Part shown: positions 1 through 8,573 of the stretch, piece after piece | Numbering within the stretch: position 1 is the first letter of the stretch | How the letters are laid out: each line of letters begins with the position of its first letter | Assembly (NCBI GenBank): GCA_946480585.1 | Contig: CAMLKQ010000038.1 | Location: 1 to 12,127, forward strand | Source of the DNA: an uncultured Kangiella sp. | GTDB taxonomy: Bacteria; Pseudomonadota; Gammaproteobacteria; Enterobacterales; DSM-103792 | Reading direction: 5' to 3' | DNA: 12,127 nucleotides | The notes under the pieces: generated by a model | What the model was told of the DNA's origin: nothing | What the model saw: the letters and a program-made list of their open reading frames with translations, nothing else | Databases searched by the model: none | Program-made: the position numbers and the translations under genes

Positions 1-2250
<2,250 letters not shown>

Positions 2251-2259
2251 TCACACAGC

Positions 2260-2296
2260 GGCGGCGCGGCTCACTGCGGGAAGGTGAGCTGCCGCC
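2260..2296. other. GC-rich imperfect hairpin upstream of the protease gene
   Basis: GGCGGC and GCTCAC on the left pair with GTGAGC and GCCGCC on the right. They are separated by an internal loop (GCG against T) and closed by a 9-base loop. There are 12 GC-rich pairs in total. No T-tract follows on either strand, so it is not a standard terminator. It lies about 200 bases upstream of the protease start and could sit in its leader or be a binding site. Confidence 0.45.
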
Positions 2297-2357
2297 AAGC
2301 AGACTAGGACAGCGGCCAGAAAATACCAGCATGGATCGCATCGTTCTGACGGAAAAT

Positions 2358-2378
2358 TTTGTAGCACGGCGCTACAAA
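2358..2378 (-). terminator. Probable Rho-independent terminator of the DUF418 gene
   Basis: TTTGTAGC and GCTACAAA form a perfect 8-bp stem around a 5-base loop. On the minus strand the stem is followed by ATTTTCC, a short T-tract. It lies about 67 bases beyond the DUF418 stop codon, in the right orientation for it. The tract is short, so termination may be weak. The symmetry would also suit a regulator-binding site. Confidence 0.45.
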
Positions 2379-2444
2379 CCGATACCCAACGCTGTCAGTG
2401 ATGACTCACCTACAACTGCAATGCCTGTTTCACGCGAACACCGC

Positions 2445-3635
2445 TCAGCGCTTGCCATAGGTGCAGTAGCGCCACAGCGCTTCGAGCGGGCCCTGTCGGA
2501 ATCGGGCCAACCAGACGTGCGCAAACAATAGCAACAGCACCCAGATCGCCAGCACGATTACGAACAGGGCAAACCGGTCCAGCGTGCCGAACAAGCCGAG
2601 GCCATGGCCGTAAAACAGCGTCGTGCAAATCAGGGTCGAGCCAAGGTAAAGCGTGAAACCGGTGCGGCCGGCCTGCTCCAGCCATTGCCTCAAGCGCAGC
2701 GCAAAGCGTGACTGCGACCAGAGCACAAACAGGCTGAGGTAACCGAGCGCGGCGATCAGCGAGCCGATGTTGTTCCAGAGCTGGCCAAACCCCATCGCGT
2801 GCGCAAAGGCAAAGTCAGCTTCGACATTGCCGATGGCGCCGCGGTAGGCCATCGCCAAACCGATACCCAAGCCGAGCAGCGCGCACCATCGATACGCCGA
2901 CACAGACCAAGCGCCGGTCAGAAAGCCGGAGCGATAGAGGTAAACACCGAGCAGCATGTGCGCCAGCAGACGGATGGAGTAGAACGACAGCAACATGGTC
3001 TGCAGTTCGAGCGTTGTCGGCACCCGGGTCTGCATCTGTTGCCACCAGCCGCCGCGGTAATTGGCAATTTCCTGCGCGACCTGCGCCGCTCCGGGCTGCC
3101 AGAATTCACTCAGCTCGGCCAAATCGGTTGCCGGCAATTTCCGCAGTGACACGGCAAACGCCGCCAGCAGCAGCAGACTGATGCCGATCAACGCCAGAGC
3201 CCACAGCAACAAGGTGCGATCGGCACAGCGCAAGAACAGGTACAACACCATGCCGAGCACCGCATATGCCGTCAGGATGTCGCCCGACCACAATCCATAT
3301 GCATGCAACAGCCCGATCACCAGCAACGTAATCATGCGCCGGTAATGCAATGCGGCCGCCGGTTCGGATCGCGTCCTGGCATGATCAGCAAATAACGCCA
3401 CACCGGCGCCAAACAACAGGGAAAAAATCGTGATGAATTTTTCCTGCACCAAGACATAGCTGAGCAACCACGTCCAGTAGTTGGCGCCGCTCATGTCACC
3501 ATACACCGAGGGATTGCCATACGCCGAAAACGGCAATGCAAACGCCCAGATATTGACAACCAGAATGGCGAGCACAGCGATGCCGCGGGCGAGATCTAAC
3601 ATTGCGTAGCGCTGATAAGGCAGCGTTACATTCAT
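2445..3635 (-). CDS. DUF418 / YeiB-like polytopic inner-membrane protein
   Basis: A 396-residue integral membrane protein of the DUF418 (YeiB) family. The N-terminal RYAMLDLARGIAVLAILVVNI matches the usual family start, in which an LDxLRG-like motif leads into the first membrane helix. Further hydrophobic segments lie near residues 52-84, 100-137 and 140-161, with at least five more towards the C-terminus. The end, RFRQGPLEALWRYCTY, matches the conserved GPLEWLWR-TY signature of DUF418. Length is typical. Biochemical function is not established; a transport role is often suggested from topology alone. The ATG at 3635 is preceded by GGAAA at a workable distance. It may be read with the upstream gene at 4298, but the strong hairpin at 3701-3733 lies between them, so separate transcription is more likely. 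Confidence 0.9.
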   Translation of the reverse strand: MNVTLPYQRYAMLDLARGIAVLAILVVNIWAFALPFSAYGNPSVYGDMSGANYWTWLLSYVLVQEKFITIFSLLFGAGVALFADHARTRSEPAAALHYRRMITLLVIGLLHAYGLWSGDILTAYAVLGMVLYLFLRCADRTLLLWALALIGISLLLLAAFAVSLRKLPATDLAELSEFWQPGAAQVAQEIANYRGGWWQQMQTRVPTTLELQTMLLSFYSIRLLAHMLLGVYLYRSGFLTGAWSVSAYRWCALLGLGIGLAMAYRGAIGNVEADFAFAHAMGFGQLWNNIGSLIAALGYLSLFVLWSQSRFALRLRQWLEQAGRTGFTLYLGSTLICTTLFYGHGLGLFGTLDRFALFVIVLAIWVLLLLFAHVWLARFRQGPLEALWRYCTYGKR

Positions 3636-3700
3636 AAATGACTTTCCGTTTGGCTATATGCTTGGCGGGAGGCGGTTTGAGTGTGCTGCGAGAGGGATTG

Positions 3701-3733
3701 GCCCTGCTCGCCGAAATATCCGGCGAGCAGGGC
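3701..3733. terminator. Perfect 13-bp hairpin just downstream of the exported orphan gene
   Basis: GCCCTGCTCGCCG and CGGCGAGCAGGGC are exact reverse complements around a 7-base A/T-rich loop (AAATATC). It begins 8 bases past the stop codon of the minus-strand gene ending at 3741, the normal position of a terminator. No T-tract follows on either strand, so it may instead stabilise the mRNA 3' end or need Rho. Its position between two co-directional genes suggests it separates their expression. Confidence 0.6.
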
Positions 3734-3740
3734 AGTACGC

Positions 3741-4298
3741 TTAGGGTTCGTCGTTATAAATATTGCCATCGCTTATTGGCGCGACCGCGCGCGAGCCGGA
3801 CGACACAAGTGTGTCATTCGCGTAGCGTCTTACGTTGATGGTGAAATCGCTACCGACCAAAGGCAACGGCGTCTGATGAAATTCGAGCGTGACCATGGTG
3901 CCAGCCGGGACCGTTGCATGAATGGCACTGGCCATTTGAGTCGGCGTTTCGATTTTTCGCCGCAGATTCGCACGGCGCCAGCGCTGGCGTTGATGAATCG
4001 TGCTACTTACCTTCATCACCACCTCGCCCTCATCGGCATCGCTCCACTGCCCGTCGTAAATCGAAACTCGCAATCCAAACGCCTGCAACATCGCCAACAG
4101 ATCGTCGTAGTCACCGTCGTAGAGAAAATCGTAACGCGCCATCACCGCCAGCTGCCGGCTGCAACCGCTGGCGCAATCGTTGACCGTTGCTTCGGCCTTA
4201 AAGCCATTCTGCTGATAGATCGTATAGCTCGACTCCACAGATAGTGCTGCCGATGAGGCTAAGCCGAGCGCAAAACAGATCAGCGTCTTGATATTCAT
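3741..4298 (-). CDS. Small exported protein of unknown family
   Basis: A 185-residue protein I do not recognise. Residues 1 to about 20 form a clear signal peptide: MNIK, a hydrophobic core LICFALGLASSAAL, then a probable cleavage site. The mature part has only two cysteines, close together in NDCASGC, which could form a small disulfide in the periplasm. An acidic stretch (YDGDYDDLL, then DADEGE) is followed by a strongly basic one (RQRWRRANLRRK) and a C-terminal region of alternating hydrophobic residues that suggests beta strands (VTLEFHQTPLPLVGSDFTINV). The start at 4298 is supported by GGAGGG about 6 bases upstream. It is divergent from the TetR gene, so it could be a target of that regulator, though the operator at 4428-4439 is about 130 bases from this start. 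That it is a gene is well supported; no function can be given. Confidence 0.8.
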   Translation of the reverse strand: MNIKTLICFALGLASSAALSVESSYTIYQQNGFKAEATVNDCASGCSRQLAVMARYDFLYDGDYDDLLAMLQAFGLRVSIYDGQWSDADEGEVVMKVSSTIHQRQRWRRANLRRKIETPTQMASAIHATVPAGTMVTLEFHQTPLPLVGSDFTINVRRYANDTLVSSGSRAVAPISDGNIYNDEP

Positions 4299-4416
4299 GG
4301 GACCCTCCGTGAAACCGCATTAGTACCTAGAAACGCCCCATCAACGGCAGGCGACATCCGACTCGGCCAGCTTAAGCCCGCTGAGGCTGCCGTACCAAGC
4401 TGACCTTCACTGGCTC

Positions 4417-4445
4417 TTGACATTAACGAACGGTCGTTCTATTGT
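4417..4445 (+). promoter_or_regulatory. Sigma-70 type promoter of the TetR-hydrolase unit
   Basis: A perfect -35 hexamer TTGACA at 4417-4422 is followed by exactly 17 bases and then TATTGT (4440-4445), a 4-of-6 match to the -10 consensus. Transcription would begin near 4452, leaving a leader of about 34 bases before the ATG at 4486. The palindrome at 4428-4439 lies in the spacer, so a bound repressor would block RNA polymerase. Confidence 0.75.
4428..4439. promoter_or_regulatory. Palindromic operator, probably of the adjacent TetR protein
   Basis: GAACG-GT-CGTTC is a perfect inverted repeat with a 2-base centre. The overlapping AACGA-ACGG-TCGTT extends the symmetry outward. This size and form is common for TetR-family operators, and autoregulation of the adjacent regulator is the usual arrangement. 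I saw no second copy in the window. Confidence 0.7.
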
Positions 4446-4485
4446 TCATTTTCTGCACAATCCAATCTGTTTCCGTAGCGGCGCA

Positions 4486-5091
4486 ATGAGCAAAGGCGAA
4501 CAAACCCGTCAGCACATCCTCGGCACCGCCCTGGCCATGGCCCGGGAATGCGGTCTCGAAGGCTTGACCATCGGTTCGCTGGCCGAAGGGCTGTGCATGT
4601 CCAAGAGCGGCGTGTTTGCCCATTTCGGCTCCAAGGAAGAGTTGCAGATCGCGGTGCTCAAGGAAGCCGCCGAGCGTTTTGCCGATCAGGTGTTACGGCC
4701 GGCGCTGGCAGCGCCGCGCGGCCTCGCCCGGATTCGTGCCATTCTTGACCACTGGCTGGCCTATTCCGTGGCCAGCGGTTTGCCCGGCGGCTGCCTGTTC
4801 ATTGCTGCCGCCGCCGAGTTCGACGACAAACCTGGTCCGGTCCGCGATTTTCTGCAGCAACAGCAAGGCCAGTGGCGACAATCGCTGCTCAAGGCCATCG
4901 GCATGGCGGTGGAAGCAGGCGAATTGCCGCCGGAAACCGATGTCGAACAGTTCGGATTTGAAATGTTTGCGCTGGTGCTCGCCTGCCATCACGACCAGCG
5001 CTTGCTGAGCCAACGCAACGCGGTCGACCGCGCTCGGACCGGCTTTGAGCGGTTGCTCGATCACCCGCCAGTCCACCTCTCCCGCCACTGA
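4486..5091 (+). CDS. TetR/AcrR-family transcriptional regulator
   Basis: A 201-residue one-component repressor. The N-terminal TetR DNA-binding domain spans roughly residues 7-53: TRQHILGTALAMARECG forms the first helix, LTIGSLAEGLCMSKSGVFAHF the helix-turn-helix, and SKEELQIAVL the start of helix 4. The rest is the ligand-binding and dimerisation domain; the SGLPGGCLFIAAAAEFDD stretch is typical of a widespread TetR C-terminal subfamily. The ligand is unknown. I chose the ATG at 4486, giving MSKGEQTRQ, over an in-frame TTG at 4417 because the latter is the -35 hexamer of the promoter. The Shine-Dalgarno match is weak. It is followed after 22 bases by the hydrolase gene and is very likely cotranscribed with it. 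The operator in its own promoter suggests autorepression, relieved when a small molecule, perhaps a substrate of the hydrolase, binds. Confidence 0.92.
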   Translation: MSKGEQTRQHILGTALAMARECGLEGLTIGSLAEGLCMSKSGVFAHFGSKEELQIAVLKEAAERFADQVLRPALAAPRGLARIRAILDHWLAYSVASGLPGGCLFIAAAAEFDDKPGPVRDFLQQQQGQWRQSLLKAIGMAVEAGELPPETDVEQFGFEMFALVLACHHDQRLLSQRNAVDRARTGFERLLDHPPVHLSRH

Positions 5092-5113
5092 TCCCAGTTT
5101 TTGGAGACTCATC

Positions 5114-6019
5114 ATGCAAACCGTTTTGCCGCCCACCAAAAGCACGACCGTTCGATCAAGTGATATCCCGCTGCCGGTCCAGCTCGGCTTTCAATGGCTG
5201 GAGCGGTTGTCACCGGCATTGACGCTGGCGGCACTGAACCGGGTTTTCGCCAGTCCGAAGCGCTATCCGTGGCCGCAAGAAGAGCAGCGCTGGCTGGCAC
5301 AGGCCGAGCGCCGCACCTTGTACACCCGCGACATGCCGGTGCCGGAATGGGATGGCAAAGCCTTGGCGGTCTATCGTTGGCGCCCCGAAGGCCAGCAAAC
5401 CGGCCGGGTGCTGTTGATGCACGGCTGGGCCGGCCGGGCCAGTCAGCTGCATGGTTTTCTGCCGTCGCTGCTGGCGGCCGGCAAAGAAGTGATCGCCCTC
5501 GACGCACCCGGTCACGGCCACTCGCACGGCCGCTGGTCATCACTGCCGCAATTCAGTCGCGCCCTGCAGCAAACGGTGCGCTATATCGGCCCGATCGACG
5601 GCGCCATCACGCACTCGTTTGGTGGTCCGTCACTGTTGCACGCGATGGCCGAAGGCTTGCTGGTGCCGAAGGCTGTGTTGATTGCACCGCCGGTGCGCAT
5701 TCTCGACTTCACCCAGAATCTGGTTCGCATGCTCGGTCTCGGCGAACCCAGCCGGCAGCGCTTGCATCAGCACTGGGAACAAAAACTCGGCGTCCGCTTT
5801 GCCGATCTGGATGCAGTGAAAATGGCGCCTGCCCTGCGCAGCCAGGCCTTGATCATTCACGATCTGCAGGATCGCGACGTACCGCACAGCCGCGGCGCGG
5901 AGCTCGCCGCCGCCTGGCCGCAAGCGCGGCTGCAAACCACCAACGGTCTCGGCCATCGCCGCATTCTGAAAGATCGCGACGTCGTTGCCGATGCCACGGC
6001 GTTTTTGCTGGCGGAGTGA
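5114..6019 (+). CDS. Alpha/beta hydrolase, partner of the TetR regulator
   Basis: A 301-residue cytoplasmic serine hydrolase with no signal peptide. The core fold starts near residue 97: VLLMHGWAG (oxyanion loop, 99-107), VIALDAPGHGHSHG (126-139), and a nucleophile elbow THSFGG with Ser168. The first elbow Gly of the usual GxSxG is replaced by Thr. The acid is probably Asp253 in HDLQDRDVP and the base His281 in GLGHRRIL, giving a complete triad. The first 90 or so residues form an extra helical segment before the core. The ATG at 5114 has a GGAG about 9 bases upstream; the frame stays open to 5045 but would then overlap the TetR gene. The usual substrates are esters, lactones or thioesters; no specific substrate can be read here. 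Coupling to a TetR gene suggests induction by a chemical signal. Confidence 0.9.
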   Translation: MQTVLPPTKSTTVRSSDIPLPVQLGFQWLERLSPALTLAALNRVFASPKRYPWPQEEQRWLAQAERRTLYTRDMPVPEWDGKALAVYRWRPEGQQTGRVLLMHGWAGRASQLHGFLPSLLAAGKEVIALDAPGHGHSHGRWSSLPQFSRALQQTVRYIGPIDGAITHSFGGPSLLHAMAEGLLVPKAVLIAPPVRILDFTQNLVRMLGLGEPSRQRLHQHWEQKLGVRFADLDAVKMAPALRSQALIIHDLQDRDVPHSRGAELAAAWPQARLQTTNGLGHRRILKDRDVVADATAFLLAE

Positions 6020-6045
6020 CGCCTCGACCGATGCGCGGCCGCCGC

Positions 6046-7200
6046 TCACGGCCCGCTCAGCGCCGCTTTCAGCAGCGCCGTAATCTGCTCGACGATTTTC
6101 TGTTCCTGCACCGGGTCATATCCTTGCACGCGCGGCGTGTGGATGTGACCGACCGGCAGATCGGGGCGCAGCGCGTCACGCAGCAGCAGGCTGCGATAGG
6201 AAATCTCGTTCGACAGGTAACCACCGCCACTGCCGCTGACCGCGGTGTGATACTGCAGATCGGCAAGTGAGCGCGCGCGGATTACACCAGCCTTGGTCAC
6301 CACCTCGCCGTTGTCGGTCACCGGAAACGGCTGTTGAATGCGCAGCATGCGCGTCACCGGCAAACTGAACTCGACAAATTCCGGTCCCGTCAGCGCGTGT
6401 TCGCCCAATCGCGGCAACACGGGCCGCTCCAGAGTGCCGCCGGCTTTCAGCAGGCGATTGTCGGTGGCATCGGCACTGCGACGACGGCCGGGAAACCGTT
6501 CGAGATCGAATCCGCTGCGACCCATGCTGATCGTCACCAGCAAGCGCAGCTGCGGATCGCTGAATTGCGGCGTCAGCACGGCCTCGATCATCCCGGCATC
6601 AAAGTCGGCAAAGCGCACCGGAATCATCACCGCTTCAAGCTGTACCCGACGGCCCGCAATGAGCCACTCCGTGCCATCCAGCGCCAACGCCGCCAGACCG
6701 GACGGATTGCTCTGGTTGAGGTGCTGATCAAGCCGGAACGGATCAAATCCGGTCAGGAAAACCCGCTCGGGTGCGTCCGTGTAGGCAATCGAATTGATAC
6801 CGCGGCTGGCGTACTCCAGCGCCAACCACAGTTGCTGCTGCGTGGCCGCCGACCAGTGCCGTTCGCGCGCATACTGTTGCAGCCGCTTTTGTAGCGCGAG
6901 GCGCGTCCAGTACAACGGTCGATCATCGAATACACGACCTTGTACGTTCAGACGAACGCGCTGCCACAGGTCCGTGCCGATACGCTCGGCTTGTGTGGTA
7001 GCGACTTCCTCCGCTGGCGCACTGGCCAGCAGCGCCTCCAGTGCCGCGATCGGCTCCGGCAATAGCCACGAAACCTCAGCAGGCAATTGCGCTAACCGGC
7101 CGGTCTCGACCTGATCACGATAACGCTCGTCAGCACGCACACTTGTTGTCAGCACGAATGACAAGCAGCCGACCGACAAAATCGTCAGCCATCGGCGCAT
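6046..7200 (-). CDS. Exported pyroglutamyl-peptidase I (C15)-like protein with Ser at the catalytic Cys position
   Basis: A 384-residue protein starting at the ATG at 7200. Residues 1 to about 23 form a signal peptide (MRRW, hydrophobic core, VRADE), so it should act in the periplasm or outside. About 120 residues of unknown helical sequence follow. A C15-like core then begins at VFLTGFDPF (147-155) with SNPSG (164-168). Family members use Glu81, Cys144 and His168. Here GRSGFDLERF offers Glu234 and VGHIHTP offers His354, but the RYLCN-type motif reads GYLSNEISY, putting Ser330 (TCG) where Cys is expected. Ser330 to His354 is 24 residues, equal to the canonical spacing; Glu234 to Ser330 is 96 instead of 63, an insertion of about 33. 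It may be a serine-type peptidase or an inactive binder. A TTG at 7236 with AGGAG 8 bases upstream is an alternative start. It follows the VOC gene by 68 bases and converges on the hydrolase gene. Confidence 0.75.
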   Translation of the reverse strand: MRRWLTILSVGCLSFVLTTSVRADERYRDQVETGRLAQLPAEVSWLLPEPIAALEALLASAPAEEVATTQAERIGTDLWQRVRLNVQGRVFDDRPLYWTRLALQKRLQQYARERHWSAATQQQLWLALEYASRGINSIAYTDAPERVFLTGFDPFRLDQHLNQSNPSGLAALALDGTEWLIAGRRVQLEAVMIPVRFADFDAGMIEAVLTPQFSDPQLRLLVTISMGRSGFDLERFPGRRRSADATDNRLLKAGGTLERPVLPRLGEHALTGPEFVEFSLPVTRMLRIQQPFPVTDNGEVVTKAGVIRARSLADLQYHTAVSGSGGGYLSNEISYRSLLLRDALRPDLPVGHIHTPRVQGYDPVQEQKIVEQITALLKAALSGP

Positions 7201-7268
7201 GATTGGCGTTGCTAGCCTTTGCGTTGGCGGTTGCAAGGATCGGTACTCCTGCGTTGGGTGGCGATGAC

Positions 7269-7652
7269 TCAAGTGGGCAGCTTTCGCTCTTCCATCAAGG
7301 CCATGACGTTGCCACTCGGGTCTTCAAAAAAGGCCAGCCACAACGCCGAGCCATTCGCGACATGCACTTGTTGTGGCGCTTCTTTCGCGACAGTGCCGGC
7401 TTGCATCAGCTCTTGCCAAGTCGCGTTGATATCCTTGACCCGGAAATAGAGAATCGAGGCGCGCGTTTCCGGATCAGTGGCATTCGGCTGGGTCAGCATC
7501 AAGCGCACACCGGCGACGTCGAAAAACGCCATGCCGGCAACTTCGAACAACAACGGCAAACCCAGCCGGTCGCGATAGAACGCCACGGCCGCTGGCAAAT
7601 CCTTTACGTAAACCGCGATCTGGCCAACGCCCTGAATCGCCGCTGTTGTCAT
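7269..7652 (-). CDS. VOC (glyoxalase/bleomycin-resistance) family protein
   Basis: A 127-residue cytoplasmic protein of the vicinal-oxygen-chelate superfamily, made of two beta-alpha-beta-beta-beta halves. The first half begins GVGQIAVYVKDLPAAVAFYRDRLGLPLLF, a standard glyoxalase-like start; the usual first metal ligand His is Gln here, as in many members with this VGQI start. The second half begins ILYFRVKDINATWQELMQAG and ends FFEDPSGNVMALMEE, carrying the conserved Glu ligand region. The length fits a single-domain member. Reaction and substrate cannot be told; annotations as glyoxalase or resistance protein would be guesses. The ATG at 7652 has a good AAGGAG 6 bases upstream. It lies 64 bases after the SDR gene and 68 before the C15-like gene, all on the minus strand, so the three are probably cotranscribed. 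Confidence 0.9.
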   Translation of the reverse strand: MTTAAIQGVGQIAVYVKDLPAAVAFYRDRLGLPLLFEVAGMAFFDVAGVRLMLTQPNATDPETRASILYFRVKDINATWQELMQAGTVAKEAPQQVHVANGSALWLAFFEDPSGNVMALMEERKLPT

Positions 7653-7716
7653 GCTCGTCTCCTTGAACGCCGTTCGCCGACCACTGCGTTCACCGTCCGT
7701 TGTGCAACAGACACGG

Positions 7717-8403
7717 CTACGGCCGGCCGGTATGTGATGGCCGCATCAAGCGATGCTGCTGACTCAGCGCCATCAGCTCCGGCTGTTCCGCTGACGCTGG
7801 CAGCGCGCGACCCTGCCAATAGATCGCGCCGTCAGTGATCACTGCACAGGCCGGTACCGGTGACGGTGCCATCGCCAGCGTTGCCAGTATGTTCGCGGCG
7901 GCGCGCACATCGATGGCGTGTCGGGGCTGACTCATGCTCATTGCAACCGGATCGTAGCGCTCGTAGCCTGGGCCGGTGATGCCAGCCAAACGCGCAACCA
8001 CCGTTTCCGGCGCCAGTTCGCGCGTGCGCTGCTCGGCTTCGATCAAGCCGGCGCTGCGCGGGCTTTCCGCCGTCACCGGCGTCGCGGCATCGACCCAGCC
8101 GCTCGCGTGGCTCGCGTACACCGCGGTCGATGACACCAGCAACGCCCGTTTGATATGCAGGTCACCGCGCCGCACCTGAGCACTCAGGCCGTCGAGCAGA
8201 CCCAACCAGCCGGAACCACCGTCCGGATGCCGCGGCACCAGACAGATCACCAAACAATCGATTGCCGTCGGCAACACACCGGTGCTGGCGACCAGCCCCT
8301 GTTGCGGGTCGATGCGCAGCGACAGCGGCGTGCGGCCGGCCGCCGTCATCACTGCCGCGATACGCTGGCCCAGGCGGCCACGGCCGCAAATGACATCGGT
8401 CAT
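7717..8403 (-). CDS. Atypical short-chain dehydrogenase/epimerase-like NAD(P)-binding protein (YeeZ-like)
   Basis: A 228-residue Rossmann-fold protein. GRGRLG at residues 7-12 fits the GxGxxG dinucleotide-binding motif. ALLVSSTAVYASHASGWVD (87-105) corresponds to the SS-T-x-VY active-site strand of the extended/atypical SDR group, giving Ser91 or Ser92, Thr93 and Tyr96. The Lys expected four residues after the Tyr is absent, as in other atypical members. VVARLAGITGPGYERYDP (135-152) matches the RxxGIYGPGR region of epimerase-like proteins. It most resembles the YeeZ type, whose reaction is not settled. The ATG at 8403 is chosen because the Rossmann fold begins straight after it; the frame stays open to a GTG at 8514 that would add a cysteine-rich 37 residues. 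It appears to be the first gene of the minus-strand unit and is divergent from the kinase. Confidence 0.8.
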   Translation of the reverse strand: MTDVICGRGRLGQRIAAVMTAAGRTPLSLRIDPQQGLVASTGVLPTAIDCLVICLVPRHPDGGSGWLGLLDGLSAQVRRGDLHIKRALLVSSTAVYASHASGWVDAATPVTAESPRSAGLIEAEQRTRELAPETVVARLAGITGPGYERYDPVAMSMSQPRHAIDVRAAANILATLAMAPSPVPACAVITDGAIYWQGRALPASAEQPELMALSQQHRLMRPSHTGRP

Positions 8404-8449
8404 CTCTTGCTCTTCGCACAACAAACAGACCGTGATGGTAGCGGCTGGC

Positions 8450-8478
8450 TTGCACAGCTGGCACGCACAATCGATACT
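8450..8478 (+). promoter_or_regulatory. Possible promoter for the Ser/Thr kinase gene
   Basis: TTGCAC (8450-8455) lies 17 bases before GATACT (8473-8478), a 3-of-6 and a 4-of-6 match to the consensus. Transcription would start near 8485, just before the palindrome at 8492-8508. Both matches are weak and this is a suggestion only. Confidence 0.25.
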
Positions 8479-8491
8479 GACCGGACGCTTT

Positions 8492-8508
8492 CCTGCAATG
8501 TTTGCAGG
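8492..8508. promoter_or_regulatory. Palindrome in the divergent region between the SDR and kinase genes
   Basis: CCTGCAA-TGT-TTGCAGG is a perfect inverted repeat of 7 bp arms and a 3-base centre. It lies in the 170-bp gap between the start codons at 8403 (minus) and 8574 (plus), about 90 bases from the first and 66 from the second. The size suits a dimeric regulator that could act on both units. A short mRNA hairpin is the other reading. Confidence 0.5.
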
Positions 8509-8573
8509 CCGCACGGCTGACCATAACAGCCGGCGTCATCAGGATGGTCTTACGAGTGGGGTTGCTCATCGCC

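Noticed and set aside
4417..4485. An upstream TTG start for the TetR protein
   Set aside because: The TTG is part of the TTGACA -35 hexamer, and the added 23 residues have no counterpart in the family.
6037..6053. A GGCCG/CGGCC hairpin between the convergent hydrolase and C15-like genes
   Set aside because: It has only five pairs, overlaps the C15-like stop codon and has no T-tract; in such GC-rich sequence this is expected by chance.
7201..7272. Extension of the C15-like protein to a TTG at 7272
   Set aside because: It overlaps the end of the VOC gene and puts a long polar stretch before the signal peptide. The TTG at 7236 remains possible because of its AGGAG, and is noted in the gene entry.
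8404..8514. An in-frame N-terminal extension of the SDR gene with a CxCxxC...CxxC pattern
   Set aside because: It resembles a small zinc-binding motif, but the Rossmann fold starts exactly at the ATG at 8403, the extension would begin at a GTG without a ribosome-binding site, and it would cross the palindrome at 8492-8508.
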